Positions 37,675-47,194 of a DNA stretch of 64,000 nucleotides are shown piece after piece (within the stretch, counting starts at the first letter, position 1; each line of letters opens with the position of its first letter). The stretch is from Massilia rhizosphaerae (GTDB lineage: Bacteria > Pseudomonadota > Gammaproteobacteria > Burkholderiales > Burkholderiaceae_D). The position numbers and the translations under genes were made by a program. Below the pieces are notes generated by a model. It had not been told where the DNA came from. It did no database searches and worked only from the letters and a program-made list of their open reading frames with translations. The stretch is from assembly GCF_016093545.1 (NCBI RefSeq), contig NZ_JADKYX010000002.1:124001-188000 (forward strand). Reading direction: 5' to 3'.

Positions 37675-40011
37675 ATGACGCAAGCGAGCCTTTTCGAACA
37701 AACCACTCCCCCCGGCGGCGGCGACGACGCCGAGACGCTGACCCTGTCCACCTTCGCGGAACGCGCCTACCTGGACTACGCCGTCTCGGTCGTGAAAGGC
37801 CGCGCGCTGCCGGACGTCTCGGACGGCCAGAAGCCCGTCCAGCGCCGCATCCTGTACTCGATGAACGAGCTGGGCCTGGGCCCGACCGCGAAGCCGCGCA
37901 AGTCCGCGACCGTCGTCGGCGACGTGCTCGGCAAGCTGCACCCGCACGGCGACCAGTCGGTCTACGACGCCCTCGTGCGCATGGCCCAGGACTTTTCGCT
38001 GCGCTATCCGCTGATCGACGGCCAGGGCAACTTCGGCTCGCGCGACGGCGACGGCGCCGCCGCGATGCGTTACACGGAAGCCCGCCTGACGCCCGTCTCG
38101 CGCCTGCTGCTCGACGAGATCGACATGGGCACGGTCGACTTCCAGCCGAACTACGACGGCTCGAGCGAGGAACCGCGCACCCTGCCCGCGCGCCTGCCGA
38201 TGCTGCTGCTGAACGGCGCGTCCGGCATCGCGGTCGGCATGGCCACCGAGGTCCCGTCGCACAACCTGCGCGAAGTGGCCGCCGCCGCCGTCGCGATGAT
38301 CCGCAATCCCAAGATCACGCACGCCGAGCTGATGACGCTGATGCCCGGTCCGGACTACCCGGGCGGCGGCCAGATCATCACCCCGGCGTCCGCCATCGCC
38401 GACATGTACGCGGCCGGCCGCGGCTCGATGAAGGTGCGCGCGCGCTGGAAGATCGAGGAACTGGCGCGTGGCCAGTGGCAGGCCGTCGTCACCGAACTGC
38501 CGCCCGGCGTGTCGTCGCAGCGCGTGCTGGAAGAGATCGAGGAACTGACGAACCCGAAGATCAAGGTCGGCAAGAAGACCCTGCTGCCCGAGCAGCTCAC
38601 GCTCAAGCAGACGATCCTCGGCGCGCTCGACACCGTGCGCGACGAATCCGGCCGCGAGGCGCCGGTGCGCCTCGTGTTCGAGCCGAAGTCGAAGAACCAG
38701 GACCAGACCGAATTCATGCTGATGCTGCTGGCGCACACGTCGCTGGAAACGTCGAGTCCCATCAACCTCGTGATGATCGGCGGCGACGGCCGTCCGCGCC
38801 AGAAGGGCTTGTCCGAGATCCTGCAGGAGTGGATCGAGTACCGCTTCGTCACGGTCCGCCGCCGCACGGAATTCAGGCTGGGCAAGGTCAACGACCGCAT
38901 CCACATCCTGGAAGGCCGCGAGACCGTCCTGCTGAACATCGATGAAGTCATCCACATCATCCGCAACTCGGACGATCCGAAGGCCGCGCTGATCGAACGC
39001 TTCCGCCTGTCCGAACGCCAGGCCGAAGACATTCTCGAGATCCGCCTGCGCCAGCTCGCGCGCCTGGAAGCGATCAAGATCCAGCAGGAGCTCGCCGAGC
39101 TGCGGGGCGAAAAGGAAAAGCTGGAAGACATTCTCCAGAACCCGTCGTCGATGAAGCGGTTGATCATCCGCGAGATCGAGCTTGATGCGAAACAGTACGG
39201 CGACGACCGCCGCACCCTGATCGAGGAAGCGCAGAAGGCCGTGGCCGAGCAGAAGATCATCGACGAGCCGGTGACCGTCATCGTGTCCGAGAAAGGCTGG
39301 GTGCGCGCGCGCACGGGCGTCGGCCACGATCCGGCCCAGTTCACGTTCAAGGCGGGCGATTCGCTGTACGGCGCATTCGAGTGCCGCACGGTCGACACGC
39401 TGCTGTGCGTCGGCGACAACGGCAAAGTCTATTCCGTGCCGGTTGCCGCCCTGCCCGGGGCGCGCGGCGACGGCGTGCCCATCACGACGCTCGTCGACCT
39501 GTCCGGCGGCGGGCGCATCCTGTATTACTTCGCCGGCCATGGCGACACGCGCCTGCTGCTCGCATCGTCGGCCGGCTTCGGCTTCATCACGAAGGCCGGC
39601 GACATGATCACGCGCCTGAAGGGCGGCAAATCGTTCATCACGCTGGACGACGGCGCCGTGCCGCTGGCGCCGCGCGTCGTGACGGACAGTGCGGGCGCCA
39701 TCGCCTGCCTGTCGGAGAAAGGCCGCGTGCTGGTGTTCGGCATCGACGAGATGAAGGTGCTGACGAACGGCGGCCGCGGCGTGACCCTGATGGCGCTGGA
39801 GCCGAAGGAAAAACTGCTGGCCGCGCAGCCGATCAACCAGAAGGGCCTCAACGTGGTGGGCACCTGGGCCGGCGACAAGCCGCGCACGGTGGAGCTGTTC
39901 GCGTCCGGCCTGGAGCCGCACTTCGGCAAGCGCGCCAACAAGGGCAAGCCGTTGTCGGCCAAGCTCAAGGCCAAGGACCTGGCCATGCGTACCACCGGCG
40001 ACGGCGCCTGA
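37675..40011 (+). CDS. parC: DNA topoisomerase IV subunit A
   Basis: The ATG at 37675 ([11 protein letters not shown]) gives 778 aa; an upstream in-frame ATG lies inside the repeat and is rejected. ParC cuts and rejoins DNA through Tyr133 ([13 protein letters not shown]). The quinolone-determining region reads [19 protein letters not shown], with Gln94 at the position of the usual Ser. The C-terminal region contains GyrA/ParC beta-propeller repeats ([50 protein letters not shown]). It acts with ParE upstream. Confidence 0.97.
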   Translation: MTQASLFEQTTPPGGGDDAETLTLSTFAERAYLDYAVSVVKGRALPDVSDGQKPVQRRILYSMNELGLGPTAKPRKSATVVGDVLGKLHPHGDQSVYDALVRMAQDFSLRYPLIDGQGNFGSRDGDGAAAMRYTEARLTPVSRLLLDEIDMGTVDFQPNYDGSSEEPRTLPARLPMLLLNGASGIAVGMATEVPSHNLREVAAAAVAMIRNPKITHAELMTLMPGPDYPGGGQIITPASAIADMYAAGRGSMKVRARWKIEELARGQWQAVVTELPPGVSSQRVLEEIEELTNPKIKVGKKTLLPEQLTLKQTILGALDTVRDESGREAPVRLVFEPKSKNQDQTEFMLMLLAHTSLETSSPINLVMIGGDGRPRQKGLSEILQEWIEYRFVTVRRRTEFRLGKVNDRIHILEGRETVLLNIDEVIHIIRNSDDPKAALIERFRLSERQAEDILEIRLRQLARLEAIKIQQELAELRGEKEKLEDILQNPSSMKRLIIREIELDAKQYGDDRRTLIEEAQKAVAEQKIIDEPVTVIVSEKGWVRARTGVGHDPAQFTFKAGDSLYGAFECRTVDTLLCVGDNGKVYSVPVAALPGARGDGVPITTLVDLSGGGRILYYFAGHGDTRLLLASSAGFGFITKAGDMITRLKGGKSFITLDDGAVPLAPRVVTDSAGAIACLSEKGRVLVFGIDEMKVLTNGGRGVTLMALEPKEKLLAAQPINQKGLNVVGTWAGDKPRTVELFASGLEPHFGKRANKGKPLSAKLKAKDLAMRTTGDGA

Positions 40012-40029
40012 CGCCTGCTCCGCGACTCT

Positions 40030-40758
40030 TCAGCGGGTCGCGTGGCGCAAGCGCGCCTCCAGCGTGGCCGCATCGAAGCCGCTGCCGCTGCGCGAGCCGT
40101 CGGCGAAATAAATCGTCGGCGTGCCCTGCACGTGCAGCTTGCGGCCCAGCGCCAGCACCTGCTCGTTCGGCGTGACGCAGGCGGCGGGTGCGCCGGGCGG
40201 CGCCTTCGCTTCCGTCATCCACTGCTGCCAGGCGAGCGAGCGGTCGGGCGCGCACCAGATGTCCTTCGACCTGGCGGCCGAATCGGTCGACAGGATATTC
40301 AGCAGGAACGTGTAGACGGTCACGTTGTCGATCTGCCCCAGCGTCCGGTGCAGCTTGCGGCAGTACGGGCAGTTCGGATCCTCGAACACCGCCATCACGC
40401 GCCGGCCGTCGCCCTTGACGGTCTTGATCGCCATCTCCAGCGGCAGGTCGGAAAAACGGATCGCCGCCAGCTCGTCGGCGCGCGCGCGCGTGAGGTCCTG
40501 CAAGGTCGTGAGGTCGACGATCTTCCCCACGAACATATAGCGCGCATTCGCATCGGTATAAAAAATGTCGGCGCCCGAGCGCACCTCGTACAGGCCGCCG
40601 TAGCCGGTCTTGCTGACCGCGTCGACCTTCACGTTGCTGCCCATGCGCGGCTCCACCAGCTTGTGCACGCGCGCCTCGTCCGGCGTTTCGGCCCGCGCGC
40701 ACGTCCACGTCCACGCAGTACAGGCCAGCATGGCGGCCAGCGCCAGCATGTTCTTCAT
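40030..40758 (-). CDS. DsbC/DsbG-type periplasmic disulfide isomerase
   Basis: This 242-residue exported thioredoxin-fold protein has a signal peptide (ending CARA), an N-terminal dimerisation region (VKVDAVSKTGYGGLYEVRSGADIFYTD) and a catalytic CPYC motif (Cys130-Cys133) in FEDPNCPYCRKLH. The cis-Pro loop is GTPTIYF. Classical DsbC has CGYC; CPYC should shift the redox potential. It heads left from a convergent meeting with parC, and a lipase-chaperone-like gene lies just upstream on the same strand, so it may help fold secreted enzymes. Confidence 0.88.
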   Translation of the reverse strand: MKNMLALAAMLACTAWTWTCARAETPDEARVHKLVEPRMGSNVKVDAVSKTGYGGLYEVRSGADIFYTDANARYMFVGKIVDLTTLQDLTRARADELAAIRFSDLPLEMAIKTVKGDGRRVMAVFEDPNCPYCRKLHRTLGQIDNVTVYTFLLNILSTDSAARSKDIWCAPDRSLAWQQWMTEAKAPPGAPAACVTPNEQVLALGRKLHVQGTPTIYFADGSRSGSGFDAATLEARLRHATR

Positions 40759-40779
40759 CGTTCTCGCTCCCGGAAATCG

Positions 40780-41499
40780 TTACGCCGGCCCGCCCGTCAA
40801 GCGGCGCGCGCAAGCCTGCGCGCGCTCGTTGCGGCCCTGCTCCAGCACCGCGCCGTGCAGGCGGCGCGCGCGCAGTTCGTTCGAGTCCACTTCCTCGGCG
40901 TCGTCCGGCGCGCGCATCTTGCGCCAGTCTTCCAGCGCGGCCCGGCAAGCGCCGTCGTCGGCCCCGAACCACGCCTGCGCCACGGCCGTGCCCAGCATGC
41001 GCTCGCGCAGGTCGGCACGCTCCCGCAGCCAGGCCAGCATGTCCCTCACCTGCCGGTCGCTCAGGCCGGACGGATCGGCCGGGTCCAAGCGCACATGGGC
41101 GCGCAATGCCTGCCCGGCCTGCAGGTAGCGCGCGTAGGCGTCGGCCAGTTCGACGGCCTGGCCGCGGGCCGGCGGCGCCAGGCAGCTCGCCAGGTAGGCA
41201 TGCAAGCGCGCGGCGCCGCCGGTCTTTGCCAGGTAGCCGTCGAACAGTGCGCGCAATGCCGCGTCGATCCGCAGGTTGCCGGCACCATCCGTCAGCGACG
41301 GGCCGTCCATGTCCGCGGGCGCGGGCGCGGCGGCGCGGCCCGGACCGACCGGACCGTCCCATCCGGCGCGCGGGGCGGCGGATACCGCGGCGGGCGCGGC
41401 GCCGCCGCCGCGCAGCCAGACCACCGAGCCGGCACCGATGGCCGCCGCGGCGACGCACGCCAGGCCGACCATCGCCTTGCTGTCGAACAGGGACGCCAC
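40780..41499 (-). CDS. Lipase chaperone (LifO)-like membrane-anchored protein
   Basis: I place the start at GTG 41499 (239 aa); ATG at 41472 is the alternative. One N-terminal helix (MVGLACVAAAAIGAGSVVWL) anchors the protein. The body, with LRIDAALRALFDGYLAKTGG, VELADAYARYLQAGQALRAH and MLGTAVAQAWFGADDGACRAALEDWR segments, resembles lipase-specific foldases, but it is shorter than the usual ~340 aa. No cognate lipase is adjacent. It is six bases from the NTF2-like gene upstream and 21 bases before dsbC. Confidence 0.5.
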   Translation of the reverse strand: MASLFDSKAMVGLACVAAAAIGAGSVVWLRGGGAAPAAVSAAPRAGWDGPVGPGRAAAPAPADMDGPSLTDGAGNLRIDAALRALFDGYLAKTGGAARLHAYLASCLAPPARGQAVELADAYARYLQAGQALRAHVRLDPADPSGLSDRQVRDMLAWLRERADLRERMLGTAVAQAWFGADDGACRAALEDWRKMRAPDDAEEVDSNELRARRLHGAVLEQGRNERAQACARRLTGGPA

Positions 41500-41504
41500 G
41501 GCGC

Positions 41505-42029
41505 TCAAGGCTTCTTGCGCAGCGCCTGGGCGTCGGGTGCGACCGCGCCCGGCACGGCGGCCGCATGCTCGTCCACCGGCGCGGCATAGCGCACCGCGGC
41601 CTTCCAGTCGGTGCCGACCCGCTTCCACGCATCGACGACGAAATAGGTGCGGGCCGAATCGCCGCCGGCCAGCGTCCACCGGAAGCTCACCAGCATCAGG
41701 TCGCCGTACTCGTGCACCGCCATCTGGTCGATCGCCGAATGCAGCGCGGGCTCGCGGGCCCACTGGTCCAGCGCGGCGGCGAGCGCGGTCGGCACGCCGG
41801 GGACCTGGCCGGCGCGGATCTCGAAATCGTCCGTCACGTAGCGCCGGATCGCATGGGCGTCATGGCGCTGGACGGCGTCGAACCACTCGTTTTCCAGCTT
41901 GGTGAAGATGAGGACATTGCGGGTCGGGGTCACGACGGTGCCACCACGGCCGCTCGGCGTCGCCTGCCCCGCCGCGAGCGCGCCGCCGGACGCGGCCAGC
42001 ATGCAGAGCGCAATCAGGAATCGTTTCAT
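41505..42029 (-). CDS. Exported NTF2/SnoaL-like protein
   Basis: A 174-residue protein with a signal peptide (MKRFLIALCMLAASGGALA) and a SnoaL/DUF4440-type core: VLIFTKLENEWFDAVQRHDAHAIRRYVTDDFEIRAG in segments, SFRWTLAGGDSARTYFVVDAWKRVGTDWKAAVRY. Such small cone-shaped domains bind hydrophobic ligands or act as isomerases. The C-terminus is Ala/Pro-rich. It starts a likely three-gene unit with the LifO-like and dsbC-like genes. Confidence 0.8.
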   Translation of the reverse strand: MKRFLIALCMLAASGGALAAGQATPSGRGGTVVTPTRNVLIFTKLENEWFDAVQRHDAHAIRRYVTDDFEIRAGQVPGVPTALAAALDQWAREPALHSAIDQMAVHEYGDLMLVSFRWTLAGGDSARTYFVVDAWKRVGTDWKAAVRYAAPVDEHAAAVPGAVAPDAQALRKKP

Positions 42030-42124
42030 ATGTTCGGCTCGAAAAGAAGAAAGGCAGCGGGCGCGGACGTTTTCCCGTCCGCGGCCGCCGCGTACTCAGA
42101 TCACGATGCGATCAGCACCGCCGC

Positions 42125-43063
42125 TCAGGGATAATGCTGCACGCAACGCTGCGTGCTTGCAATAAGCCAGTTTTGCTGGATCAGGTACTTCATCGTGCCG
42201 AACGTCTGGTTGTACTTGGCGCCGTTCGACGCGGTCGACGTCGTGCCGAAGTTCCAGGCGCACTTGTCGGCGTTCTCCGAACCGTCCGAATTCGCATACC
42301 AGGCATTCAATGCCGGGTCCGTGGTCGCCTCTTCCACCTCGTGCGCCATCACGCTCGCCGCGCCGTCCGCGCCCGGCGTATTGTTCGGGCTCGGGCTGGT
42401 GGCGCCGCACGCCGACGCGCACTGGGTTTCCGCATTGCCCACGAAGGCGTACTTGATGTCCTTGCCGCTGATCGTGGTGTGGTCGTGCCATCCGCAGTAC
42501 TGCGTGCAGAAGCCGGACGTTTCGCTCGTCGAATGGTCGGTCAACACCACGTAGATGCCGTTCGCATCGGCCGGCAGCCTGCCCGACGTGATCGCATTGG
42601 ACACGATGGACGCGATGTTCGAATCGGTCAGCCGGCTGCCGTACGAGCCGCTGTCGGTCGTGGTGCCGGCCAGCGCCAGGCTGTTCTGCACGTGCGTGTT
42701 CGAGGCGTTGTAATACGTCGTGTTGATGTTGAAGTAGGGCGAACCGCCGAGATGCTGGCCGATGTTGGTCAACACGTTTTTCGAAGCGCTATCCCATTGC
42801 GAACCGTACCAGATGTAGTACAGGTTCTTGGGCGCCGTCATCACCGGGCCGCCGTGATAGGACAGATTGCTGGTGCTGCCGCCACGCGAAGCGCCGCCTG
42901 CCTTGCCGTTCGACGCCGCGGTGGCGACGTTGTCGAGTTCCCCCCAGCCCTTGCCGGTAGGCTTGAATTGGGAATTGGGCGTTTCCTTGACGGTCTGGGC
43001 ATGCGCTGCGAAGGCACACGCCAGACTGACGGTCAGCAGGCTGAGTTTGCGGCTTAATTTCAT
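42125..43063 (-). CDS. Secreted Exordium-like (phosphate-induced protein 1 family) protein
   Basis: A 312-residue exported protein (signal MKLSRKLSLLTVSLACAFAAHA). It matches the Exordium/PHI-1 layout known from plants: YHGGPVMTAPKNLYYIWYG, GIYVVLTDHSTSETSGFCTQYCGWHDHT in segments, KYAFVGNAETQCASACG, and VMAHEVEEATTDPALNAWY near residue 240. The HExxE-type AHEVEEATTDP element looks like a metal site. Several Cys pairs suggest extracellular disulfides, which fits the DsbC-like gene nearby. It stands alone with long flanking gaps. Confidence 0.82.
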   Translation of the reverse strand: MKLSRKLSLLTVSLACAFAAHAQTVKETPNSQFKPTGKGWGELDNVATAASNGKAGGASRGGSTSNLSYHGGPVMTAPKNLYYIWYGSQWDSASKNVLTNIGQHLGGSPYFNINTTYYNASNTHVQNSLALAGTTTDSGSYGSRLTDSNIASIVSNAITSGRLPADANGIYVVLTDHSTSETSGFCTQYCGWHDHTTISGKDIKYAFVGNAETQCASACGATSPSPNNTPGADGAASVMAHEVEEATTDPALNAWYANSDGSENADKCAWNFGTTSTASNGAKYNQTFGTMKYLIQQNWLIASTQRCVQHYP

Positions 43064-43589
43064 TATTGCTCCTCCTTAAAGGTTCATGTAGAAATTCGCC
43101 CGTGTAGGGCTGTCCAGCGACCGCTGCCAGGTTTGTGACCTGCGCACGCGATCTATCCCAGCGACGGACGTGACGCGTCCCGGCGCTCGAATGCCTTGCA
43201 AACTCCGCGCTGCGGTTCCGCGGCGGAATCGATCGAATCAGTGAGGTAACGGATCAGCGCCGGCGTAATCGCGGGTGCGCTGCTGGTGCGTGGAGGACGA
43301 ACCGATGCGGACAAACTGGCGAACTTTGCATCGTCCAACTCTCCCGTCTGAATTTGTAAGGAAATGTAATGAAAGTGTTGAGCAACCGAGTGTACGCAGA
43401 CACAGATGAGCCCGCAAGGAGCGCAACATTACAAATTTTTAATGTTCAGAAAAACAACGATGACCATAAAAACATGAGAAAAATCAAAGAGTAAGCGTTG
43501 TTTGTATGCATGCATAAAATGAAAAACGGACCGCGCGGGTCCGTTTTTCGTGGGGCGGACGGGTTACCCCGTCCTTGCCGGCAGGCCGC
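43064..43589. promoter_or_regulatory. 526-base intergenic region between two exported-protein genes
   Basis: The part from 43330 to 43520 is AT-rich and probably carries the leftward promoter of the Exordium-like gene. The right end holds the terminator of the Lys/Ala-rich gene. A 61-codon frame at 43153-43338 (minus, TTG start, ribosome site too close) is not supported as a gene. Nothing else was recognised. Confidence 0.45.
43522..43548. terminator. Bidirectional terminator after the Lys/Ala-rich gene
   Basis: AAAAACGGACC-GCGCG-GGTCCGTTTTT: stem flanked by A5 and T5, so it works on both strands. It closes the minus-strand gene at 43590-44144. Confidence 0.9.
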
Positions 43590-44144
43590 TTACTTGGCGG
43601 CGTCCTTGTGCGCTTCGGCGGCGGCTTCGGCGCGCTTTTCCTTGGCCTTGGCGTGGGCCTTGGCTTTGTCGGCGTTGGCGTCCACGATCTTCTTCTGGGC
43701 TTTTTCGTCGGCCTTGATCATGGTCTTCTGGGCGTCGTAATTGGCTTCGGCGGTCTTTTCCTCGGCCTTGGCGCTGGCCTTGGCCTTGTCTTCCAGATCA
43801 GCCTTGGCGACCTTCTCGTTGGCCTTGGCGACCTTCTTCTCGGCCTTGTGCTGGGCCTTGGCTTTCTTCTCGTTGGCCTTGGCCGTCGCCTTGTCGATCT
43901 TCTCGTTCTGCTTCGAGATCTCCTTGGCTTCCTTCTCGTCCGCCTTGTTGATCTTCTTGTCGGCCTTGGCATCGCCGGTCGACGTCGCGCCGGCGGCGCC
44001 GCTCTGGCCCGACGACATGGTCGTGTCGGTCGTCGTGGCCGTGGTGGTGGTGGTCGTGGCCGGGGTGGCCGGCGCGGTGGCGGTCTGGGCGTAGACCGAG
44101 GTGGCGAACAGGCCGGCGATCAGGGTAGCGAGCAGTTTATTCAT
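43590..44144 (-). CDS. Exported Lys/Ala-rich coiled-coil protein, function unknown
   Basis: A 184-residue protein with signal peptide MNKLLATLIAGLFATSVYAQ, a Thr-rich linker (PATTTTTTATTTDTT) and a long highly charged helix from residue 60 on. The helix is built of imperfect units such as KANEKKAKAQHKAEKKVAKANEK (segments KANEK, KAEKK), giving LEA-like or apolipoprotein-like character. No enzyme domain is visible. It could be a cell-wall-binding or stress-protective periplasmic protein. It resembles the downstream Thr/Ala-rich exported protein only in style. Confidence 0.75.
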   Translation of the reverse strand: MNKLLATLIAGLFATSVYAQTATAPATPATTTTTTATTTDTTMSSGQSGAAGATSTGDAKADKKINKADEKEAKEISKQNEKIDKATAKANEKKAKAQHKAEKKVAKANEKVAKADLEDKAKASAKAEEKTAEANYDAQKTMIKADEKAQKKIVDANADKAKAHAKAKEKRAEAAAEAHKDAAK

Positions 44145-44300
44145 CTTGGTTCTCCTGAAATGGTTCGTGGGGACAGGCGCGCCGAGGCGCCATGTGTTTT
44201 TGTTAACTCGAGCCTTCAGAATATGCCTGGGCCACCTTCCCCTCTGTTCGGCAGCGCACGCAGGCCGCGCCGCCCATCCTCCAAATTGTGACCAGATTTT

Positions 44301-44846
44301 TCAGCGCTCGGCCGCGGTGCCGTCCGTTCCCCGCGCGTACTCGGCCGCTTTCTCCGCGCCCTTGCGCTTCGATGCCGCGCGCTTCTTCTCGGTCGCCTTC
44401 GCCGCGGCCTCGGTCTTCATGCGGCTGCCCGGCGGCTCTTTCACGGCGCGCGCGTTCGCCTTCATGATTTCGCGCTCGGCCTTCGTGCCGGCCTTGCCGC
44501 GTCCGCCGGTCGCCGCGGCGTCGGGGTCCGTGCTGTTGGGCGCCGTCGTGTTGGTCGCCTGGGCATTCACGTTGTCGGCCTTGCCCGGCGCCGGATTGAT
44601 GACGGCCGTGCTCTTGCCGACGACCTCGCCCGATCTGTCGACGCCGGCCGCCTGCCGGCCGGTGGCGCCGTGTTTCGAACGCGTATTGGCCGTGCCGTTC
44701 GTGCGCAGCCCGGTCCCGGACACGCCGGCGGCGGTCGTGTTGTTGCCGGACACGGCCTGGCCGATAGGCGGCGTGTCGGCGGTGGTCTGCGCCCAGGCCG
44801 ACGACGCCAGCAAGGCGCACGCAAGGGTGGAGAGGAATTTGTACAT
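44301..44846 (-). CDS. Exported low-complexity basic protein, function unknown
   Basis: The ATG at 44846 (MYKFLSTLACALLASSAWAQ signal peptide) gives 181 aa. The mature part is first Thr/Asn/Gly-rich (ANTRSKHGATGRQAAGVDRSG) and then Lys/Ala/Glu-rich (KTEAAAKATEKKRAASKRKGAEKAAEYARG in segments), probably disordered then helical. No family was recognised. It shares the exported-signal plus Lys/Ala tail design with the gene at 43590-44144, and both are single genes with their own gaps. Confidence 0.7.
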   Translation of the reverse strand: MYKFLSTLACALLASSAWAQTTADTPPIGQAVSGNNTTAAGVSGTGLRTNGTANTRSKHGATGRQAAGVDRSGEVVGKSTAVINPAPGKADNVNAQATNTTAPNSTDPDAAATGGRGKAGTKAEREIMKANARAVKEPPGSRMKTEAAAKATEKKRAASKRKGAEKAAEYARGTDGTAAER

Positions 44847-44945
44847 GATGATCCCGTTTCGTATGTGACATGTCGAAACGAGGATAGGTGGGCCGTCCGG
44901 GTGCATCTGTTCGACAGCGCACCCAGACGTGGCGTGGCGTCGATC

Positions 44946-46364
44946 CTAGCGGTTGGCAGGACGGCCGGCGTACAGGTCGATGATGTCGCCGATGGCGTCG
45001 CGGCAGACCGGACAGAACCGCTCGCTGCGGTCGAACATGATGCATTGCATGGCCGGACGGTAATAGCCGGTCGCCTCATAGTTCGCGCCTTCGAACGCAC
45101 CGATCGCCTTGCGGTACTTGGCCTGCGCGAACAAGGCGTTCGTGTGCGCCAGGTCTTCCCGGAACAGCGCATTCATTTCCGCTTCCGGCCGGTTGGCCGC
45201 CCGCAGCGCCGCCCGCTTTTTCTGGTAGTCGCGCGACCACGCTTCGTACTCGGCCTTGGGCCACGGCGTCGGCAGCGGCGTGCCGGCCTGCACATACTTC
45301 TTCCATTTCAGGTGGGCCGGATCGCGCAGCGCCGTCACGTTCGGCTCCCACGGTTCCATGCGTGCGCCGCTAGCCTGGTAGGCGACGGGCGACGTGTAGT
45401 ACTCGTCCGCCAGGCCGGCGAAATGATGGCCGAACTCGTGCACGAACAAATAGTTCGCCCAGTCGTTGCCCGCGGCGGCCGTGCTGAACTGGCCGAAGAT
45501 GCCGCCGCCGCCGTACGTCTCGTTGTTGACGAGGATCTCGATGAATTCGTACGGCGCATACTGCGCGATGTCGCGCAGCGCACGATTGTCCAGGGTCAGC
45601 ACGTAACGCTCGCTGCCGAAGATGTCGTAACGCGTGCCCAGCGCGGACGCGTGGTACACCCCCGTCGACGGCCGCGACACGCCCGATTCCTGCGTCGGCA
45701 CGGCCAGCGCCCACACATTGAAATCGTTGGCGCGCTCCTTGAACGGCGACACTTCGAACAGGTGCTGCGTGAGACGGCGCACGGCAGCCTCGAACTTGGG
45801 CATCTCGGCCTGCGTGTAGCCGTCGCCCAGCACGAGCAGGTCGACCTTGTCCGGCGACGGGCCGCTGATCCGGATCGGCACCGGCTTGGCCGGCGCGGGT
45901 CCCTGCGCGCGCACGACGTCCTGCGCGTCCGTGTCGACGTCCACGCTCCACGCGACCGAAAACTGGTTGCGCTCGTCGCGCTTCAGGATGCGCACGCGCA
46001 CGGGCCGGTCCGGCTTCGGAAAGCGCACGGATTCGTGGAACCCGCGGCTGAGCTTGTTCGCTTCCGCCGTCGTTTTCCACTCGCCGAACACGGTGGAAAA
46101 GTCGCGCGAATACAGCAAGTCGCCCGTCTTCGCATCGGACACTTCGACGCGGTTGTTGCCGCGGTTGGTGTCGTCGAACGGCCGCGCGACGTTGCCCGGC
46201 CACGGCAGCGGTTCGATCAGCACGCGCTCGATGGCGTATTGCTCGGACAGCGCGTTGCCACTGTGGATGTAGTCGAGGCGGACGGTGGCGGGCTGGGGGG
46301 CCTGGGCCAGCGCCAGCGCGGGAAAGGCCCAGGCGGCCAGCAGGCGCAGCATCGGTCGGGACAT
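44946..46364 (-). CDS. Secreted M64 family (IgA peptidase-like) metallopeptidase
   Basis: A 472-residue exported protein (signal MSRPMLRLLAAWAFPALALAQA). An N-terminal beta domain (residues 25-150) precedes the peptidase domain with KVDLLVLGDGYTQAEMPKF, NNETYGGGGIFGQFSTAAAGNDW in segments and the zinc site HEFGHHFAGLADEYY (HExxH plus downstream Glu/Asp). A C-terminal MQCIMFDRSERFCPVCRDAIGDII segment has a CPVC pair. The M64 type enzyme cleaves IgA in gut Clostridium; targets of environmental homologues are unknown. Confidence 0.9.
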   Translation of the reverse strand: MSRPMLRLLAAWAFPALALAQAPQPATVRLDYIHSGNALSEQYAIERVLIEPLPWPGNVARPFDDTNRGNNRVEVSDAKTGDLLYSRDFSTVFGEWKTTAEANKLSRGFHESVRFPKPDRPVRVRILKRDERNQFSVAWSVDVDTDAQDVVRAQGPAPAKPVPIRISGPSPDKVDLLVLGDGYTQAEMPKFEAAVRRLTQHLFEVSPFKERANDFNVWALAVPTQESGVSRPSTGVYHASALGTRYDIFGSERYVLTLDNRALRDIAQYAPYEFIEILVNNETYGGGGIFGQFSTAAAGNDWANYLFVHEFGHHFAGLADEYYTSPVAYQASGARMEPWEPNVTALRDPAHLKWKKYVQAGTPLPTPWPKAEYEAWSRDYQKKRAALRAANRPEAEMNALFREDLAHTNALFAQAKYRKAIGAFEGANYEATGYYRPAMQCIMFDRSERFCPVCRDAIGDIIDLYAGRPANR

Positions 46365-46409
46365 GGTCGATAACCTTCGAACGGATGACGGGTTAATGAA
46401 TGCCGGCGC

Positions 46410-47078
46410 TCAATGCGCTGCGGCCACGGTGTCGGCCACCTTGGGCAAGTCCTTCAGCAAGCCCTGCATGTTGCCGTCGATGCTGCCGTAGGCGCTGCGC
46501 ACCTGGGTCAAGGCCTTCAGCATCTCGTGCGGCGTGGCCATGCCTGTTTCCAGGTCGCTCTCCGCATCCATCATGCGCGGGCCGTCGAGGAAGCTGACGC
46601 CGCCGTTGGTCGAGAGCGCCTGCACGTCGCGGATGGTGGCATAGGCCGTCGCAAAGCGCTGCAACCGCTCGTCCTCCATCCAGGTCACGGCCTGGTTGGC
46701 GACGGCGGCATCCCAGGCTTCGTGCCGCAGCGTGGGCAGCGAGATGCTGAGCACGAGCCCCGCCTTCCAGTCCGTCTTGAAGCGCGCCATCAGGGCATCG
46801 TCGGCCACCTTGTCGCGAATGCCCTGCAACAGCTCGGCGCGCACCCGCGTGATCTGCTGGAGATCGCGTTCGTTATGCGCAAGCACCTCCTTGACTTCCT
46901 TCGCGTTGAGTCGGAGTTCGGCCTCGATCTTCTCGCCCGCTTCATGGGCGAGCTGCTTGTGGTGGATCGCCTGTGCCGTGTGCTCAAGCGCCAGTGCGGT
47001 AAGGATACTGATGACGATCATCACATATTCGCTGCCGAATTCCTTCAGCGATTTCGACTTCGGAACCTCAAAATGCAT
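46410..47078 (-). CDS. Membrane-anchored coiled-coil protein of unknown function
   Basis: The ATG at 47078 (MHFEVPKSKSLKEFGSEYVMIVISILTALALEHTAQAIHHKQ) gives 222 aa. A short cytoplasmic tail is followed by one hydrophobic helix (YVMIVISILTALALE), then a long helix with coiled-coil potential (HEAGEKIEAELRLNAKEVKEVLAHNERDL). The rest is helical. A similar layout occurs in uncharacterised bacterial proteins; I cannot assign a role. It is downstream of the rhodanese gene but 110 bp away. Confidence 0.75.
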   Translation of the reverse strand: MHFEVPKSKSLKEFGSEYVMIVISILTALALEHTAQAIHHKQLAHEAGEKIEAELRLNAKEVKEVLAHNERDLQQITRVRAELLQGIRDKVADDALMARFKTDWKAGLVLSISLPTLRHEAWDAAVANQAVTWMEDERLQRFATAYATIRDVQALSTNGGVSFLDGPRMMDAESDLETGMATPHEMLKALTQVRSAYGSIDGNMQGLLKDLPKVADTVAAAH

Positions 47079-47194
47079 GGGAGACCCTGCGATGAATAAA
47101 AAGGTGCAATCTAGCGCAGGTTTGGTTTCCTGACAATCAACAATTCCTTGCAGGCCCGTCACCGACCGCCGCCGGCGCGCGCATCGTGACACGC

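Noticed and set aside
43153..43338. 61-codon minus-strand frame in the intergenic region
   Set aside because: TTG start with a ribosome-like sequence too close and no family resemblance.
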